A program made the translations under genes and the position numbers. DNA of 64,000 nucleotides from Actinomadura luteofluorescens (GTDB taxonomy: Bacteria > Actinomycetota > Actinomycetes > Streptosporangiales > Streptosporangiaceae), in the NCBI RefSeq assembly GCF_013409365.1, contig NZ_JACCBA010000001.1, positions 8,680,001-8,744,000 of the forward strand, written 5' to 3'. Below, piece by piece: positions 34,819 through 42,938 of this stretch; position 1 is the stretch's first letter, and each line of letters starts with the position of its first letter. Under the pieces are notes generated by a model that worked only from the letters and a program-made list of their open reading frames with translations, searched no databases and was not told the DNA's origin.

Positions 34819-35158
34819 CGATGCGGGTTGGGCATGCGCGACGGTGGAGTCCACGTCAGATCCCAGGTGATCAGCCTTGCCGCGTCCGCCGCGTCCGCCG
34901 CGTCCGCCGCGTCCGCCGCGTCCGCCGGGTCTGGAGGGTGGGTCGGGACGCGCCCCCGGGTGCCGTCGCGCTGGCATCGGCGGAACAGCCCGTACACGGC
35001 GGTCTGCCAGGGCCCCGTGCTGCGCGGGCACGCCCCGTTGCGGCGAACCGACCTGCCCCTGGCCTTGGATGCCCTCTCTGAACTGCCGGCCGCTCTATTC
35101 CGGCGGACGACGCTGTTGGCCTGTGGGTTGGGAGTAGTGGCTCCAGCGCAGCCCACAT
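34819..35158 (-). pseudogene. decayed IS5-family (DUF4096-like) transposase
   Basis: Three transposase pieces lie in order on the minus strand but in different frames: MWAALEPLLPTHRP at 35158-35117, TGPWQTAVYGLFRRCQRDGT at 35018-34959, and SDVDSTVAHAQPAS at 34860-34819, the last including the first catalytic Asp context (VDSTV). The middle is expanded by a 9-bp repeat. Frameshifts and missing DDE parts show the element is dead. Terminal repeats were not found. Confidence 0.7.
34881..34925. repeat. 9-bp tandem repeat, five copies
   Basis: Five exact copies of CGCGTCCGC inside the transposase relic, followed by a diverged sixth. The unit keeps frame, so expansion may have preceded decay. Confidence 0.85.
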
Positions 35159-35190
35159 GCCTTCAGGCCGAACCGGCTCTTCACTCTCAA

Positions 35191-35362
35191 GCCGTGGTTC
35201 GAAGGCCCGGCCCACTTCGTTTGTCTGGCGGCTCGCTGCGTGGGCGGGGCTGGGTGATGCGGCGTTGGTCGTGATTTGGATTGGTTTGCTTGCCTCCGGG
35301 GTCGCTGCGCTGGGCGGGGTGCGCGTTTCCCGTGCGTGATCGAGGCCGCTTTGAGGCAGGGC
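35191..35362. repeat. dispersed repeat, copy 4 (reverse)
   Basis: Reads GCCGTGGTTCGAAGGCCCGG then CCCACTTCGTTTGTCTGGCG, GGCTCGCTGCGTG and ends GAGGCCGCTTTGAGGCAGGG. Reverse orientation relative to copies 1 and 2; more diverged. It borders the transposase relic on its right side. Confidence 0.7.
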
Positions 35363-35536
35363 CTTGGGTGGTCGGGAGGTCTCCGGGGCGCTGGGCTTTC
35401 TGGTTGAAGAAGCGCCCGTCGGAGACCTCGCTGCGTCCTCGGTGCCGCCACGGGAGGGCCCGCGATCACTTGTAGAACAGGTTTTCGCTTTGGGGGTGCT
35501 CGGTGGGTGGGGCGGTGGTGGCTTGATGGGGCGGGC

Positions 35537-36496
35537 TTAGGCGGCTGTGGGGAGGGGGTGGGATGCGGGGGTTTCTTGGCTGTCGTGGAGGCCCAGCGGG
35601 AGGGTGTCGCCCCAGAGCCAGTCGTTGATCGTCCCTTCGAAGTAGTCGGGTGGGCCGACCGTGATGAGGCGGGAGGTCAGCGGGGAGAGGTGGACCTGGA
35701 AGGGGGAGGGCGGGGTCAGGGGGACGCGGCGGGTGGTGCCCCAGAAGTCGTTGAAGTCGCTCTGGGTCAGGTCGAGGACGTCGGGAACCGTTCGGTCTCG
35801 GACGGCCGGGCCGGTGGCCAGCCAGGACCAGTGGTCGGTCAGGAGGCGGCGGGCGGTGGTGCGCAGGACGTTGAGGGCGGTGAGGTCGTGCGGGCAGGCG
35901 ACGTCGGTGATCTGGAGTTCGGGTAGGCCGAAGCGGCGCAGGCCACGGGTGCGCAGCCGGAGGCAGGCGCAGCCGTTGACGCCTTCCGGGTCCACGGCGG
36001 GGTCGGCGGCGGTGCAGCGGCCGTTGGCGCGGAACGGTGGCAGGACGTCGCCCAGCCATCGGTCGGCCAGGACGAAGCGCGTCCTCTCCTGGGTGGACGG
36101 CGTCAGGACGTGGCCCGTGACCAGGTCGGCGGCTATCCCTCCGGTGGCCTCGGCTATGGCGTACGCGGCGGCGCGGGCCACCTGGGCCGATCTGGGCTGG
36201 TCGGTGACCGGGGCGAAGGCGGTGACGACGGCGAACTGCTCGGCGTCGTTGAAGGCTCGTGCGAGCTGCCGGTCGTCCGGTCGGGCCGCCTCGATCTGCC
36301 CTGGGTCCCAGCGGAGGGAGGTTAGGTCTTCGCGGGCGATCTGTAGTTGGCGGGTGCCGAGGCGTCCGGCGATGTGGGCGAGGTAGGGGCCCTCCGCGGT
36401 TCTGAGGAGGGTGGCGGGGCTGTCGGGGATGTTGGTGGCGGCCACGGCGAACCGTGAGGTGGTGGTGGACGGGACCGGGAACGTGATCGTGGCCAT
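35537..36496 (-). CDS. unknown protein, paralogue B of a two-member family
   Basis: A 319-residue protein homologous to the gene at 24724: LADRWLGDVLPPFR, GRCTAADP, NGCAC, TRGLRRFGLPELQIT, VACPHDLTALNVLRTTARRL and EGTINDWLW are shared. The N-terminal thirds differ more. Conserved cysteines again suggest zinc. Start ATG at 36496 with GAGGAGGAG upstream. The 21-bp element at 36560-36580 and the leader text ATGCTGG downstream of it are also shared with paralogue A, so promoter and gene duplicated together. It lacks the downstream pyrophosphohydrolase partner. No function can be assigned. Confidence 0.78.
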   Translation of the reverse strand: MATITFPVPSTTTSRFAVAATNIPDSPATLLRTAEGPYLAHIAGRLGTRQLQIAREDLTSLRWDPGQIEAARPDDRQLARAFNDAEQFAVVTAFAPVTDQPRSAQVARAAAYAIAEATGGIAADLVTGHVLTPSTQERTRFVLADRWLGDVLPPFRANGRCTAADPAVDPEGVNGCACLRLRTRGLRRFGLPELQITDVACPHDLTALNVLRTTARRLLTDHWSWLATGPAVRDRTVPDVLDLTQSDFNDFWGTTRRVPLTPPSPFQVHLSPLTSRLITVGPPDYFEGTINDWLWGDTLPLGLHDSQETPASHPLPTAA

Positions 36497-36559
36497 GGGT
36501 ACTCCTCCTCGCCTGTCGGGACGGGCCCAGCATGCGTGGCCGGACCGGAGCGGGGGAGT

Positions 36560-36580
36560 AGAACGAGGTTCTGTGGATAA
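36560..36580 (-). promoter_or_regulatory. shared 21-bp element, copy B
   Basis: Minus strand TTATCCACAGAACC, TC, GTTCT, 63 bp before the ATG at 36496. The remaining gap to 36905 holds nothing further except the promoter region of the small HTH gene. Confidence 0.75.
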
Positions 36581-36905
36581 CTGGGACGCCGTCTAGGGCG
36601 GCTGTGAAATCCGGGGCTGTTCGGGGTGGGGAGTCCGGTCGGGCTCGTGGGGGAGGCGTGGTTCCGGTCTTGGGGCCACCGGAGCGGGTGATCCGGCGGA
36701 TCGGCCGAGAGGTGGCGGTGACAGACACGTCTGTCTAGCTACGACACGCCGTTCGCCATGGAAAAGACCAGCTTCGGCCGAATTCGCGGTGATTCGCGCG
36801 GCATCGACGGCGCAATCGGGGGGAATGTGTACGTTGGGGAGATCAACACTGCTGTGAGCTGCGGGGACGGGCCCCGCCGCCCAGCCTCGGAATCAGGAGG
36901 TCCCC

Positions 36906-37118
36906 GTGGCTCGAACACTGTCGAGGGGCACCCGCGTCACCGGTGCCGAACGCACCAGGCTCGCCGCCGAACTCGCTCCGCGGTACGCCGCCGGCGAGAG
37001 CATCCGCGACCTGGCCGCCGAGACCGGCCGGTCGTACGGGTTCATCTACAACGTCCTGAAGGAGGCGGGAGTGCCGCTGCGCGGCCGGGGCGGCAACACC
37101 CGGCGCAAGAAGGACTGA
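36906..37118 (+). CDS. small helix-turn-helix protein, conserved in Actinobacteria
   Basis: A 70-residue basic protein. Start GTG with AGGAGG five bases upstream. It reads GTRVTGAERTRLAAELAPRY, then GESIRDLAAETGRSYGFIY with the HTH, VLKEAGVPLRGRGG and a basic tail. This protein is found alone, nearly unchanged, across Streptomyces relatives and is assumed to bind DNA. Targets are unknown. It is not obviously linked to its neighbours here. Confidence 0.88.
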   Translation: MARTLSRGTRVTGAERTRLAAELAPRYAAGESIRDLAAETGRSYGFIYNVLKEAGVPLRGRGGNTRRKKD

Positions 37119-37201
37119 CCCGCTCCCGATCATCCGCGAGACAAGGAAGAAGCGAACACATGGCCGGACGTCCCCCTCGCCCCCCGGGGGGACCCCGTGT
37201 G

Positions 37202-38557
37202 CTACGGACCGCGGAACGCGCCGGTGACCTCGGAGCGCCCGTTCAGGCTGGCGAGGTCGGCGGCCGCCCGCCCGGCCACCCAGCCCTCATAGTTGGAGAC
37301 CGAACCCGCCCGCCCCTTCGCGAGGTTGGGGAACATCGTGTCGACGGCCTGGTCGACGGCCTGGTCGCGTGCCGCCAGCACGGGAAGCAGATCCTTCCCG
37401 CCGGCGCCCGCGGCCGCCCTGTCCGCCGCTCCCCGCAGCCGCTCCCCGATGCGGACGGCGTAGGCGTTGAGGAACGCATGGCGGAACGAACGCGTCCGTG
37501 ACCGTCCGCGCGCGTCGCGCCTGGGGCCGGCGTGCACCATGGCGGACGTCCCCTGCACCAGCAGGGACGTGAAGAGAATCTCCACCGCGGCCAGGTCGGC
37601 CGGGAACCCGAGGACGGTGGAGAACCCCAGCTCCCGATGCCAGATCGCGCGGCAGTGATTGGCCTCGGCCACCACCGTCAGCAGGACCGCCTTGGGCGCG
37701 TCGTAAGGACTGTCGACCGCGATGCGGCGCCCGTCGGGGCCGCCCATGTCGCCTGTCTCTGCGGCGAGCAGCGCCTGGTCGATGCTGTGGCGTGCCATCA
37801 ACTCCTGGGCGCGCGCGCTGAGCGCCTCCGCCTCTTCGGGGAACTCGGTCGACTCGGCCTTGGCCAGAAGCGCGCGGACGCGTCCCAGGATCCGCTGGTC
37901 GGCCTCTGCGCGTCTCCCCTCTCCCTGGGAGCCACTGGACGTATCTCGGCCGGGTCGGGGCCTCCTCGTGGAGGTCTCGTCCGTATCGGCGTTATTGCTC
38001 GCCCTGCCTGTCTCTGACCCGCCGGGCTTGCCCGCCCCCGGGGGCAGAGTGACGGGAGGGAGCTTCGGAAGGGTCTCCAGGAGATGTATGAGGTCGATGG
38101 CGCATGTGACGTAGACCGCGTGGTCGACGCCTTCTCGACGGCACCAGTGGGACGTGTGGGGGCCGTCGTCCGGCCACCACACATCGGCCTGGAGGGCGGC
38201 CAGCTGTTCGTGCCAGCGGTCGTCGACGGTGCCGGGGGAGTAGAGGCGCATCTCGTCGGCGATCGCGTCGGTGGACAGGCGTGCGTGGCGGGGCGTGTGC
38301 CGGCGAGTCGTGAAGCGCACCAGGTCGGCCGGCTGCCAGCCGCGCTGCCAGGCGGAGGTGATCCCGCGCCTCAGCCGGTCGGCGAGGCAGTGGTCGGCGG
38401 CGACCGTCCAGCCGGGGGTGTCGGGACGGCTGGTCAGTTCGCCCACGAGCCGCTGGAACGTGGTGCTCTCGCCGCGGGCGAGCGCTCGCACCGCCTCGTC
38501 CACCGTGAGGGCGGCCGCTGTCTCGGACGTCCGGCCGCGCCGCCAGGTGTTCCGCAC
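37202..38557 (-). CDS. DUF2786 domain protein
   Basis: A 451-residue protein. The C-terminal half has DUF2786: ILGRVRALLAKAESTEFPEE, then AEALSARAQELMARHSID, followed by a domain with HCRAIWHRELGFSTVLGFPA and RSFRHAFLNAYAVRIGERL. The N-terminal half is Arg-rich and helical with WQRGWQPADLVRF. The two are joined by a disordered linker (DETSTRRPRPGRDTSSG). I chose the GTG at 38557 with GCAGGAGGGGCG upstream over an ATG at 38602 without a ribosome site. DUF2786 is common in phage and mobile loci. Function unknown. Confidence 0.85.
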   Translation of the reverse strand: MRNTWRRGRTSETAAALTVDEAVRALARGESTTFQRLVGELTSRPDTPGWTVAADHCLADRLRRGITSAWQRGWQPADLVRFTTRRHTPRHARLSTDAIADEMRLYSPGTVDDRWHEQLAALQADVWWPDDGPHTSHWCRREGVDHAVYVTCAIDLIHLLETLPKLPPVTLPPGAGKPGGSETGRASNNADTDETSTRRPRPGRDTSSGSQGEGRRAEADQRILGRVRALLAKAESTEFPEEAEALSARAQELMARHSIDQALLAAETGDMGGPDGRRIAVDSPYDAPKAVLLTVVAEANHCRAIWHRELGFSTVLGFPADLAAVEILFTSLLVQGTSAMVHAGPRRDARGRSRTRSFRHAFLNAYAVRIGERLRGAADRAAAGAGGKDLLPVLAARDQAVDQAVDTMFPNLAKGRAGSVSNYEGWVAGRAAADLASLNGRSEVTGAFRGP

Positions 38558-38841
38558 CGCCCCTCCTGCCGTCCGACGTCGCTCGGGTGACGATCCTCCC
38601 ATCCGGGGGTGACGGGGTGGCCGGTGCCTGGCACGGACGACCGGACAGAACCGGACTTGGACGGCGGAGGGGTGGACCGCCGTCACATGCGGACATGACA
38701 CTATGAGCGTGGACAACTTCGAATAGTGATCAATCCGATATCTAGGTTGATTGAAAGATCCACGAGAGAGGCGCAAGCTGTCCCAGACGTCTGGAATGCC
38801 CCGCCCGTTCCTTCCGACCGACCGCCGACAGGACACGACTG

Positions 38842-39111
38842 ATGTTCGAGATCTGGGAGACGAGTGAGCCCGCGCGGCTCATCAGCGATGCGGGGAGCCT
38901 GAAGGTCGCACTGGAGAAGGTCGACACCATGTGCCGGCTCAGGCACGACCAGGCCGCGGCGCACCTGGGCGAGGCAGGAGAGGGCTACCACTTCGAGATC
39001 AGGGACCATGACGGCAAGGCGCTGGCGCGGCTGAGCTACGTCCCGGACACCTCCCGCGCCTACCAGAGCGTCGTCGTCGAGGAGATGCGCGGGGAGGACG
39101 GCGCCGGCTAG
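38842..39111 (+). CDS. small hypothetical protein
   Basis: An 89-residue protein: MFEIWETSEPARLISDAGSL, then a helix with VDTMCRLRHDQAA and a strand GYHFEIRDHDGKALARLSYV. Soluble and slightly acidic. The stop codon abuts the dispersed repeat at 39114. Divergent from the DUF2786 gene, sharing a 284-bp upstream region. No family recognised. Confidence 0.6.
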   Translation: MFEIWETSEPARLISDAGSLKVALEKVDTMCRLRHDQAAAHLGEAGEGYHFEIRDHDGKALARLSYVPDTSRAYQSVVVEEMRGEDGAG

Positions 39112-39113
39112 CG

Positions 39114-39265
39114 CCCGTCTCGAAGGGGTCTCGCCCATGCGCGCGAACGCGTGACCTGGCCGGTGGAGCGAAGCCGGTGGCGATCGACGCCGGGCAGATC
39201 GCGAAGCGATGCCGCGGTCGCCCGGTCCCAGTCACGTAGCGAGCCGGGACTTTGAGACACGGGCT
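39114..39265. repeat. dispersed repeat, copy 2
   Basis: A 152-bp copy without the internal duplication of copy 1. It has the left edge GCCCGTCTCGAAGGGGTC, blocks GCGCGAACGCGTGACCTGG and GCCGGGCAGATCGCGAAGCG, and the right edge GGGACTTTGAGACACGGGCT, which pairs with the left edge. As with copy 1 it fills the space between two convergent genes. Confidence 0.85.
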
Positions 39266-39337
39266 AGCGCCGGTCTCTACGAGAGCCCCCGGGCCAGCGT
39301 CCGGGGGCTGTCGTATGCGCGGCCGAAGGCGGCCTCG

Positions 39338-40432
39338 TCATTCCTCGACGGTGACGACCGTTTCCTTGGCGTCCGGCTCTATGAAGCGCAGCATCGCTTC
39401 GCCTTCGGCCCTCAGCTCGTCGACGGCCGTCTGGGGAAGAGTCTCGAACGGGCGCAACTTGAGCGTCGCGACCTTGCGCTTGTACTCCGTCTCCCAGATG
39501 CCGTGCGCGAACCCGTCCCAGAGGAAGACGGCGCGGACGCGCAGGTTCTTGGTCGTGAGCATGGGGCGGTGGGCGTCGGCGATGACGCGCCTGCGGTCGG
39601 TGTGTGCGAGGACGAGGCTGTCGAACTCGGGCAGGAATCGTGCGGGCGCGGGGACGTCCTCACTGGGGCGCGGTGCGTCCGGTACGTCGAACAGCTCTCG
39701 GCCCTTGTCGTCTGTGAAGGTGCGCAGATCTGGGCGAAGGCGTTCCAGGGCCTCACCGGTCGAAGACAGCCCGGACCACGTCTGCGCGTCTGCGGCGGAC
39801 GCCGGCCCGTAGGCGGCGAGGTAGCGGAGCATCAGTTCGTCGATGGAGTCGTCGGCGTTCGGTCCCGATTCCAGCCACGAGTCGGCCAGCGCGAAGCGCG
39901 ACGTGCGCGGAAAGCCCCACCTGTCCTCGGTGGGCAGCATGACCAGTGGCACGCACAGCCGGACGGCATAGCCGAGGGCACGGTCGTTGACTTCCGGGAA
40001 CTGCTCCTGGAGCTGAGCGCGTATCTCATTGAACGTCAGTGGTTCTCTCTCCAGGAGAGAACGCGCGGCGGGGACGACCTTCTCCAGATCGAGCCCTTTG
40101 GCGCGGTCGCCCAGCACCCGCAGCCCGCCGTCCAGCATCGGCTGCATCGCCGTACGGAAGGCCGTGTAGTCGGCGCTCGTCACCAGGTGCAGCGTGGCGC
40201 GCATCAGCGTGGCGCGCACCAGCGCCCGGTCGTGCAGGGCGGCGTGCAGGTCGGATACCTGGAACCCTTCGAGGCGCGTCCACAGCCCCAGGTATGGCGG
40301 CTTGGGCTCCTGGGCCTGCATCCCGCACAGCCGTCCGACCGCCTCGGAGGCGGGGACCGGCTCCCGTGAGAGGAGCATCTGCCGTGCCAGCGTGGCCCTG
40401 TTGAGGGCCCGGACGCTCAGGGTCTCTGTCAT
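39338..40432 (-). CDS. AlkZ/YcaQ-family (HTH_42) DNA glycosylase-like protein
   Basis: A 364-residue winged-helix protein. The N-terminus MTETLSVRALNRATLARQML and the motif GMQAQEPKPPYLGLWTRL with Q39-A-Q41 match the QxQ catalytic motif of AlkZ-like glycosylases, which remove bulky or cross-linked purines and give self-resistance in some producers. Further landmarks are TLMRATLHLVTSADY and DRRRVIADAHRPML. No toxin biosynthesis gene is adjacent. Start ATG at 40432. It converges on the small gene at 38842 with a repeat in between. Confidence 0.85.
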   Translation of the reverse strand: MTETLSVRALNRATLARQMLLSREPVPASEAVGRLCGMQAQEPKPPYLGLWTRLEGFQVSDLHAALHDRALVRATLMRATLHLVTSADYTAFRTAMQPMLDGGLRVLGDRAKGLDLEKVVPAARSLLEREPLTFNEIRAQLQEQFPEVNDRALGYAVRLCVPLVMLPTEDRWGFPRTSRFALADSWLESGPNADDSIDELMLRYLAAYGPASAADAQTWSGLSSTGEALERLRPDLRTFTDDKGRELFDVPDAPRPSEDVPAPARFLPEFDSLVLAHTDRRRVIADAHRPMLTTKNLRVRAVFLWDGFAHGIWETEYKRKVATLKLRPFETLPQTAVDELRAEGEAMLRFIEPDAKETVVTVEE

Positions 40433-40858
40433 TCGTCCAGGATGCCTTTAACGGCATGGCGCACGCAGGGCCGCAGCCAAGCGTGAGCACAGCGGCGCCA
40501 TGTCGCAGCCCACTCCGGTGGGTCGACCGGCGCTCGGTGTGATCCAGGTCTCTCTTCCTCGGCCGGGGCGCCGCTTTTTCCTGAAATCCGGACGGCACCT
40601 GAGTGGCCGGACGAGCACGCACTGTGCACACCGTCTGTGGTCATCCGCCAGAGGGAGCGGGTCCATCATGCGGATCCGTGCTGGTCAAGCCGTTCCGGCC
40701 GCCCGCGGCCGCGACGCGGCGTGATCGAGAACGATCGACCGGGGCGGGGGTTACGGAAGGATTTTTCTTGAAATGCACGTGCATCAGCTCTTGCACCTGC
40801 ACGCCATCCCTAGCAGGATTGCCCCGGACCCCCGCACGTGAACTCCCCGGAGATCGCG
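40433..40858. other. intergenic region with a 12-bp palindrome
   Basis: No gene is seen in these 426 bp. A perfect palindrome ATGCACGTGCAT lies at 40773-40784, followed by TTGCACCTGCACG at 40791. This AT-rich patch (GGATTTTTCTTGAAATG) is a probable promoter/operator for the gene at 40859. Confidence 0.45.
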
Positions 40859-41356
40859 ATGACCGCACACTTGAACGACAGTGACCGACAGGCGCTGCGG
40901 CTTGCCCAGGATCTCCGCGAGGAGATGCGGGCGGCTCTCCCGCAGGCGCCGACCCCGCCCTCGGTATCCCCGTTCGTCGATCAGACCGGGATGCCGAGCG
41001 TCCTGCTGAGGATGGACGCCGAGACGGCCCGCGCGCTCATGGCCGTGCTGGCCGAGCGCCGCGGCGCGGCGGCGGAGCAGCGCCGGGCGGACGGATCGCA
41101 CGTCCCGCCGCCCGTCCCGCCGCCCGTGGCCCAGGCCGTCCCGGCGGCGCAGGGCCCCGTCGTGGCGGGCCTGCCCTACGGGGAGCCCGCCTACGGGCAG
41201 CAGCCCCTGTACACGGAGAACCCTTACACAGAGACCACCTATGTGGACTCGCCCTACGCGGAGGCTCCTTACATCCCTCCGCAGCCGAGTCCCGCCGTGT
41301 TCACCGGCGGGACCGGCCCGACGCCGCTCGTGCCCTCGGTCTACCCGACGCACTGA
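40859..41356 (+). CDS. hypothetical Pro/Tyr-rich protein
   Basis: A 165-residue protein. Residues 1-85 form a helical head (ALRLAQDLREEMRAALPQ, MDAETARALMAVLAERRGAA). The rest is disordered with repeats PPVPPPVAQ and PYTETTYVDSPYAEAPYIPP. No signal peptide. ATG at 40859 follows GGAG by eight bases; a GTG at 40838 is in frame. Terminated by the hairpin at 41377-41401. The function is unknown; such tails often mediate protein contacts. Confidence 0.7.
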   Translation: MTAHLNDSDRQALRLAQDLREEMRAALPQAPTPPSVSPFVDQTGMPSVLLRMDAETARALMAVLAERRGAAAEQRRADGSHVPPPVPPPVAQAVPAAQGPVVAGLPYGEPAYGQQPLYTENPYTETTYVDSPYAEAPYIPPQPSPAVFTGGTGPTPLVPSVYPTH

Positions 41357-41376
41357 CGGCAGACGACGACGTTCCC

Positions 41377-41401
41377 CCCGCGCGGCCTATGGCCGTGCGG
41401 G
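41377..41401 (+). terminator. rho-independent terminator
   Basis: Stem CCCGCGCGGCC (41377-41387) and GGCCGTGCGGG (41391-41401), one wobble pair, TAT loop, followed by TTT. It is 21 bp after the stop of the preceding gene. Confidence 0.8.
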
Positions 41402-41692
41402 TTTGCGGCTGCGTCGCGCGGCCCGATATGCGGGCCGCCCTTCTCTCCGCGGTCACGCCTACGCTGTGACGGGTCCAGGGTGCGCGGACACCCATCTCCA
41501 GCGTCCATGCGCTCCGGGCCGTTCCCGTGCCCGCTCGGCCGGGCGCCGTCGGAGCCAAGGCCATCGGAGTAAAGATCCTTTTTGGGGCGGGCACGGCACT
41601 CGCGAGAGGCCCTCAGGCCCTGTGGGAAAGGCGTTCCGGACTACTTCCGGGATAAAAGATCTACCTTCCCAAAGGTAAAGAAATCCCCCGTT

Positions 41693-41721
41693 TGGTGACA
41701 GCACGGTAATGCCGTATATAG
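41693..41721 (+). promoter_or_regulatory. sigma-70-type promoter with long leader
   Basis: TTGGTG (41693-41698), 17-bp spacer, TATATA (41716-41721). Its predicted start near 41728 leaves about 375 bases of leader before the ATG at 42104. The leader is rich in short GC stems; I could not match it to a known riboswitch. Confidence 0.6.
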
Positions 41722-42103
41722 TCATCCCCAGGTCAGGGTCAAAGAACCGTTGACCCGGCCAATCGCATAACCGCCGCTTCCCGCCCGCCAGGCGGGATCC
41801 TTTCGCCGAACGCAGCCGTACCATGCAGCGGCCGCGCACCGTGCTGGGCCCGTGAGCCCCCGGTCGGCATCCTTCCCGCTTCACCCAGGCCCGTGTCATC
41901 ACGCACGTCCGAGACCGGTCGTGCGCGGTTCGGCGCGGGCGCGGTCCACCATGCCCGTGGATCGTTCCAAAGCGGGTCCCCCTCGCGGCGGCATCTCCCG
42001 AGTCTCGAGTCTCGGAGCCGCTCACCCCTGCCCGGAACAGACGCGTGACCTGCGTGTCCTTCCGTGCGGAGCGGCAGCCCTGTACCCCGAACGAAGGATC
42101 CCC

Positions 42104-42784
42104 ATGCAGCAGCGAGCGATCAACGTCATCCTGACCGGCGTCACCGGCACCGCCCTCGCGGGCATGATGGTGGCCGGTGTCGCCGCCGCGAGCGATGACT
42201 CCGCTCCCAAGAAGCAGTTCCTGCCGCAGCAGGCCGTGGCCGCGCAGGAGAACAAGTCCCCCGAACGGCTCGCAGACAAGGGAGCCCTGGGCGGGTTCAC
42301 CGCGCCGAAGGCCCCCGCGAAGCCCGAGGCCAAGGCCGACGCGAAGGCCGCGCCCAAGAAGACCGCCAAGCCCGTGAAGAAGGGCCCGAAGGCCCTGCTC
42401 AGCGGCAAGACGAAGGCGTCCTACTTCTGGGACGACGGGTCCGGCGTGAACGGTGACACCGGCGCCCCCGCCGGTGGCAAGCCGATGCAGAAGGGCCTGT
42501 TCGCCAGCCCCAGCTGGCCCATGCACACCAAGGTGAAGGTCACCTACAAGGGCCGCAGCATCACCGGCTTCGTCGGCGACCGCGGGCCGGGCGAGCCGTC
42601 GCACCGCGGCGTCATGCTCGACCTCGACACCTACACCTTCCGGTACCTGCTGGACGGCAAGAAGCCGAGCAGCAAGTACAACGCCGGCACCGGCGAGGGC
42701 CACCTGAACGGCGTCAAGTGGGAGGTCCTGTCCTGGGGCTCCGGCGCCGGGAAGAAGGGCATGCCCCAGCCTTTCGGCTCATGA
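42104..42784 (+). CDS. secreted RlpA-like double-psi beta-barrel protein
   Basis: A 226-residue exported protein. Residues 1-28 are a signal peptide (VILTGVTGTALAGMMVAGVA, then AAAS). A Lys/Ala/Pro-rich linker (KPEAKADAKAAPKKTAKP) follows. The C-terminal 110 residues are a DPBB domain: KVKVTYKGRSITGFVGDRGP, then GVMLDLDTYTFRYLL with the Asp pair of RlpA/expansin-like barrels. GAAGGATC precedes the ATG. These proteins bind or cleave denuded peptidoglycan. It is preceded by the long leader from 41728 and followed by a strong terminator. Cell-wall remodelling role is inferred. Confidence 0.82.
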   Translation: MQQRAINVILTGVTGTALAGMMVAGVAAASDDSAPKKQFLPQQAVAAQENKSPERLADKGALGGFTAPKAPAKPEAKADAKAAPKKTAKPVKKGPKALLSGKTKASYFWDDGSGVNGDTGAPAGGKPMQKGLFASPSWPMHTKVKVTYKGRSITGFVGDRGPGEPSHRGVMLDLDTYTFRYLLDGKKPSSKYNAGTGEGHLNGVKWEVLSWGSGAGKKGMPQPFGS

Positions 42785-42899
42785 CATGAGGCCGCCGGAC
42801 CATTCGTGAAACGGCTCACAGCGCGAATGTGAGCCCGCGCACGCCCGGTCCGCAAGGCCTCTCCCAGACCCGGCGCAGGGCTGCCGGTGCATGGAAAAC

Positions 42900-42938
42900 G
42901 GGGATTCCCCGGTATCGAAAGATCACCGGGGAATCCCC
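42900..42938. terminator. bidirectional terminator, perfect 14-bp stem
   Basis: GGGGATTCCCCGGT (42900-42913) and ACCGGGGAATCCCC (42925-42938), an 11-base loop, ATTTT on the right and (on the minus strand) GTTTTCC on the left. The right arm codes the last residues of the IclR protein. Confidence 0.9.

Larger units (their letters stand above)
33109..35465. other. decayed 2.3-kb segment without intact genes
   Basis: This region holds a 7-bp microsatellite (33701-33749), two reverse-oriented copies of the dispersed repeat (34178-34586 and 35191-35362), an SbcC-like fragment (34285-34359), an IS5-like transposase relic (34819-35158) and a 9-bp repeat run. The left part 33180-33700 has a direct repeat CTGTCACT near 33470 and 33480 but no gene. 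Codon bias is lost throughout, and no frame has both a ribosome site and a family match. Confidence 0.6.

Noticed and set aside
34572..35156. intact 194-residue gene containing the transposase-like piece
   Set aside because: Neighbouring transposase blocks lie in other frames; the frame is a relic and no ribosome site exists.
41728..42103. ydaO/c-di-AMP riboswitch
   Set aside because: The conserved CCGAAUCC and GGGGGA-type cores could not be found in the leader; only GCCGAACGC is weakly similar.
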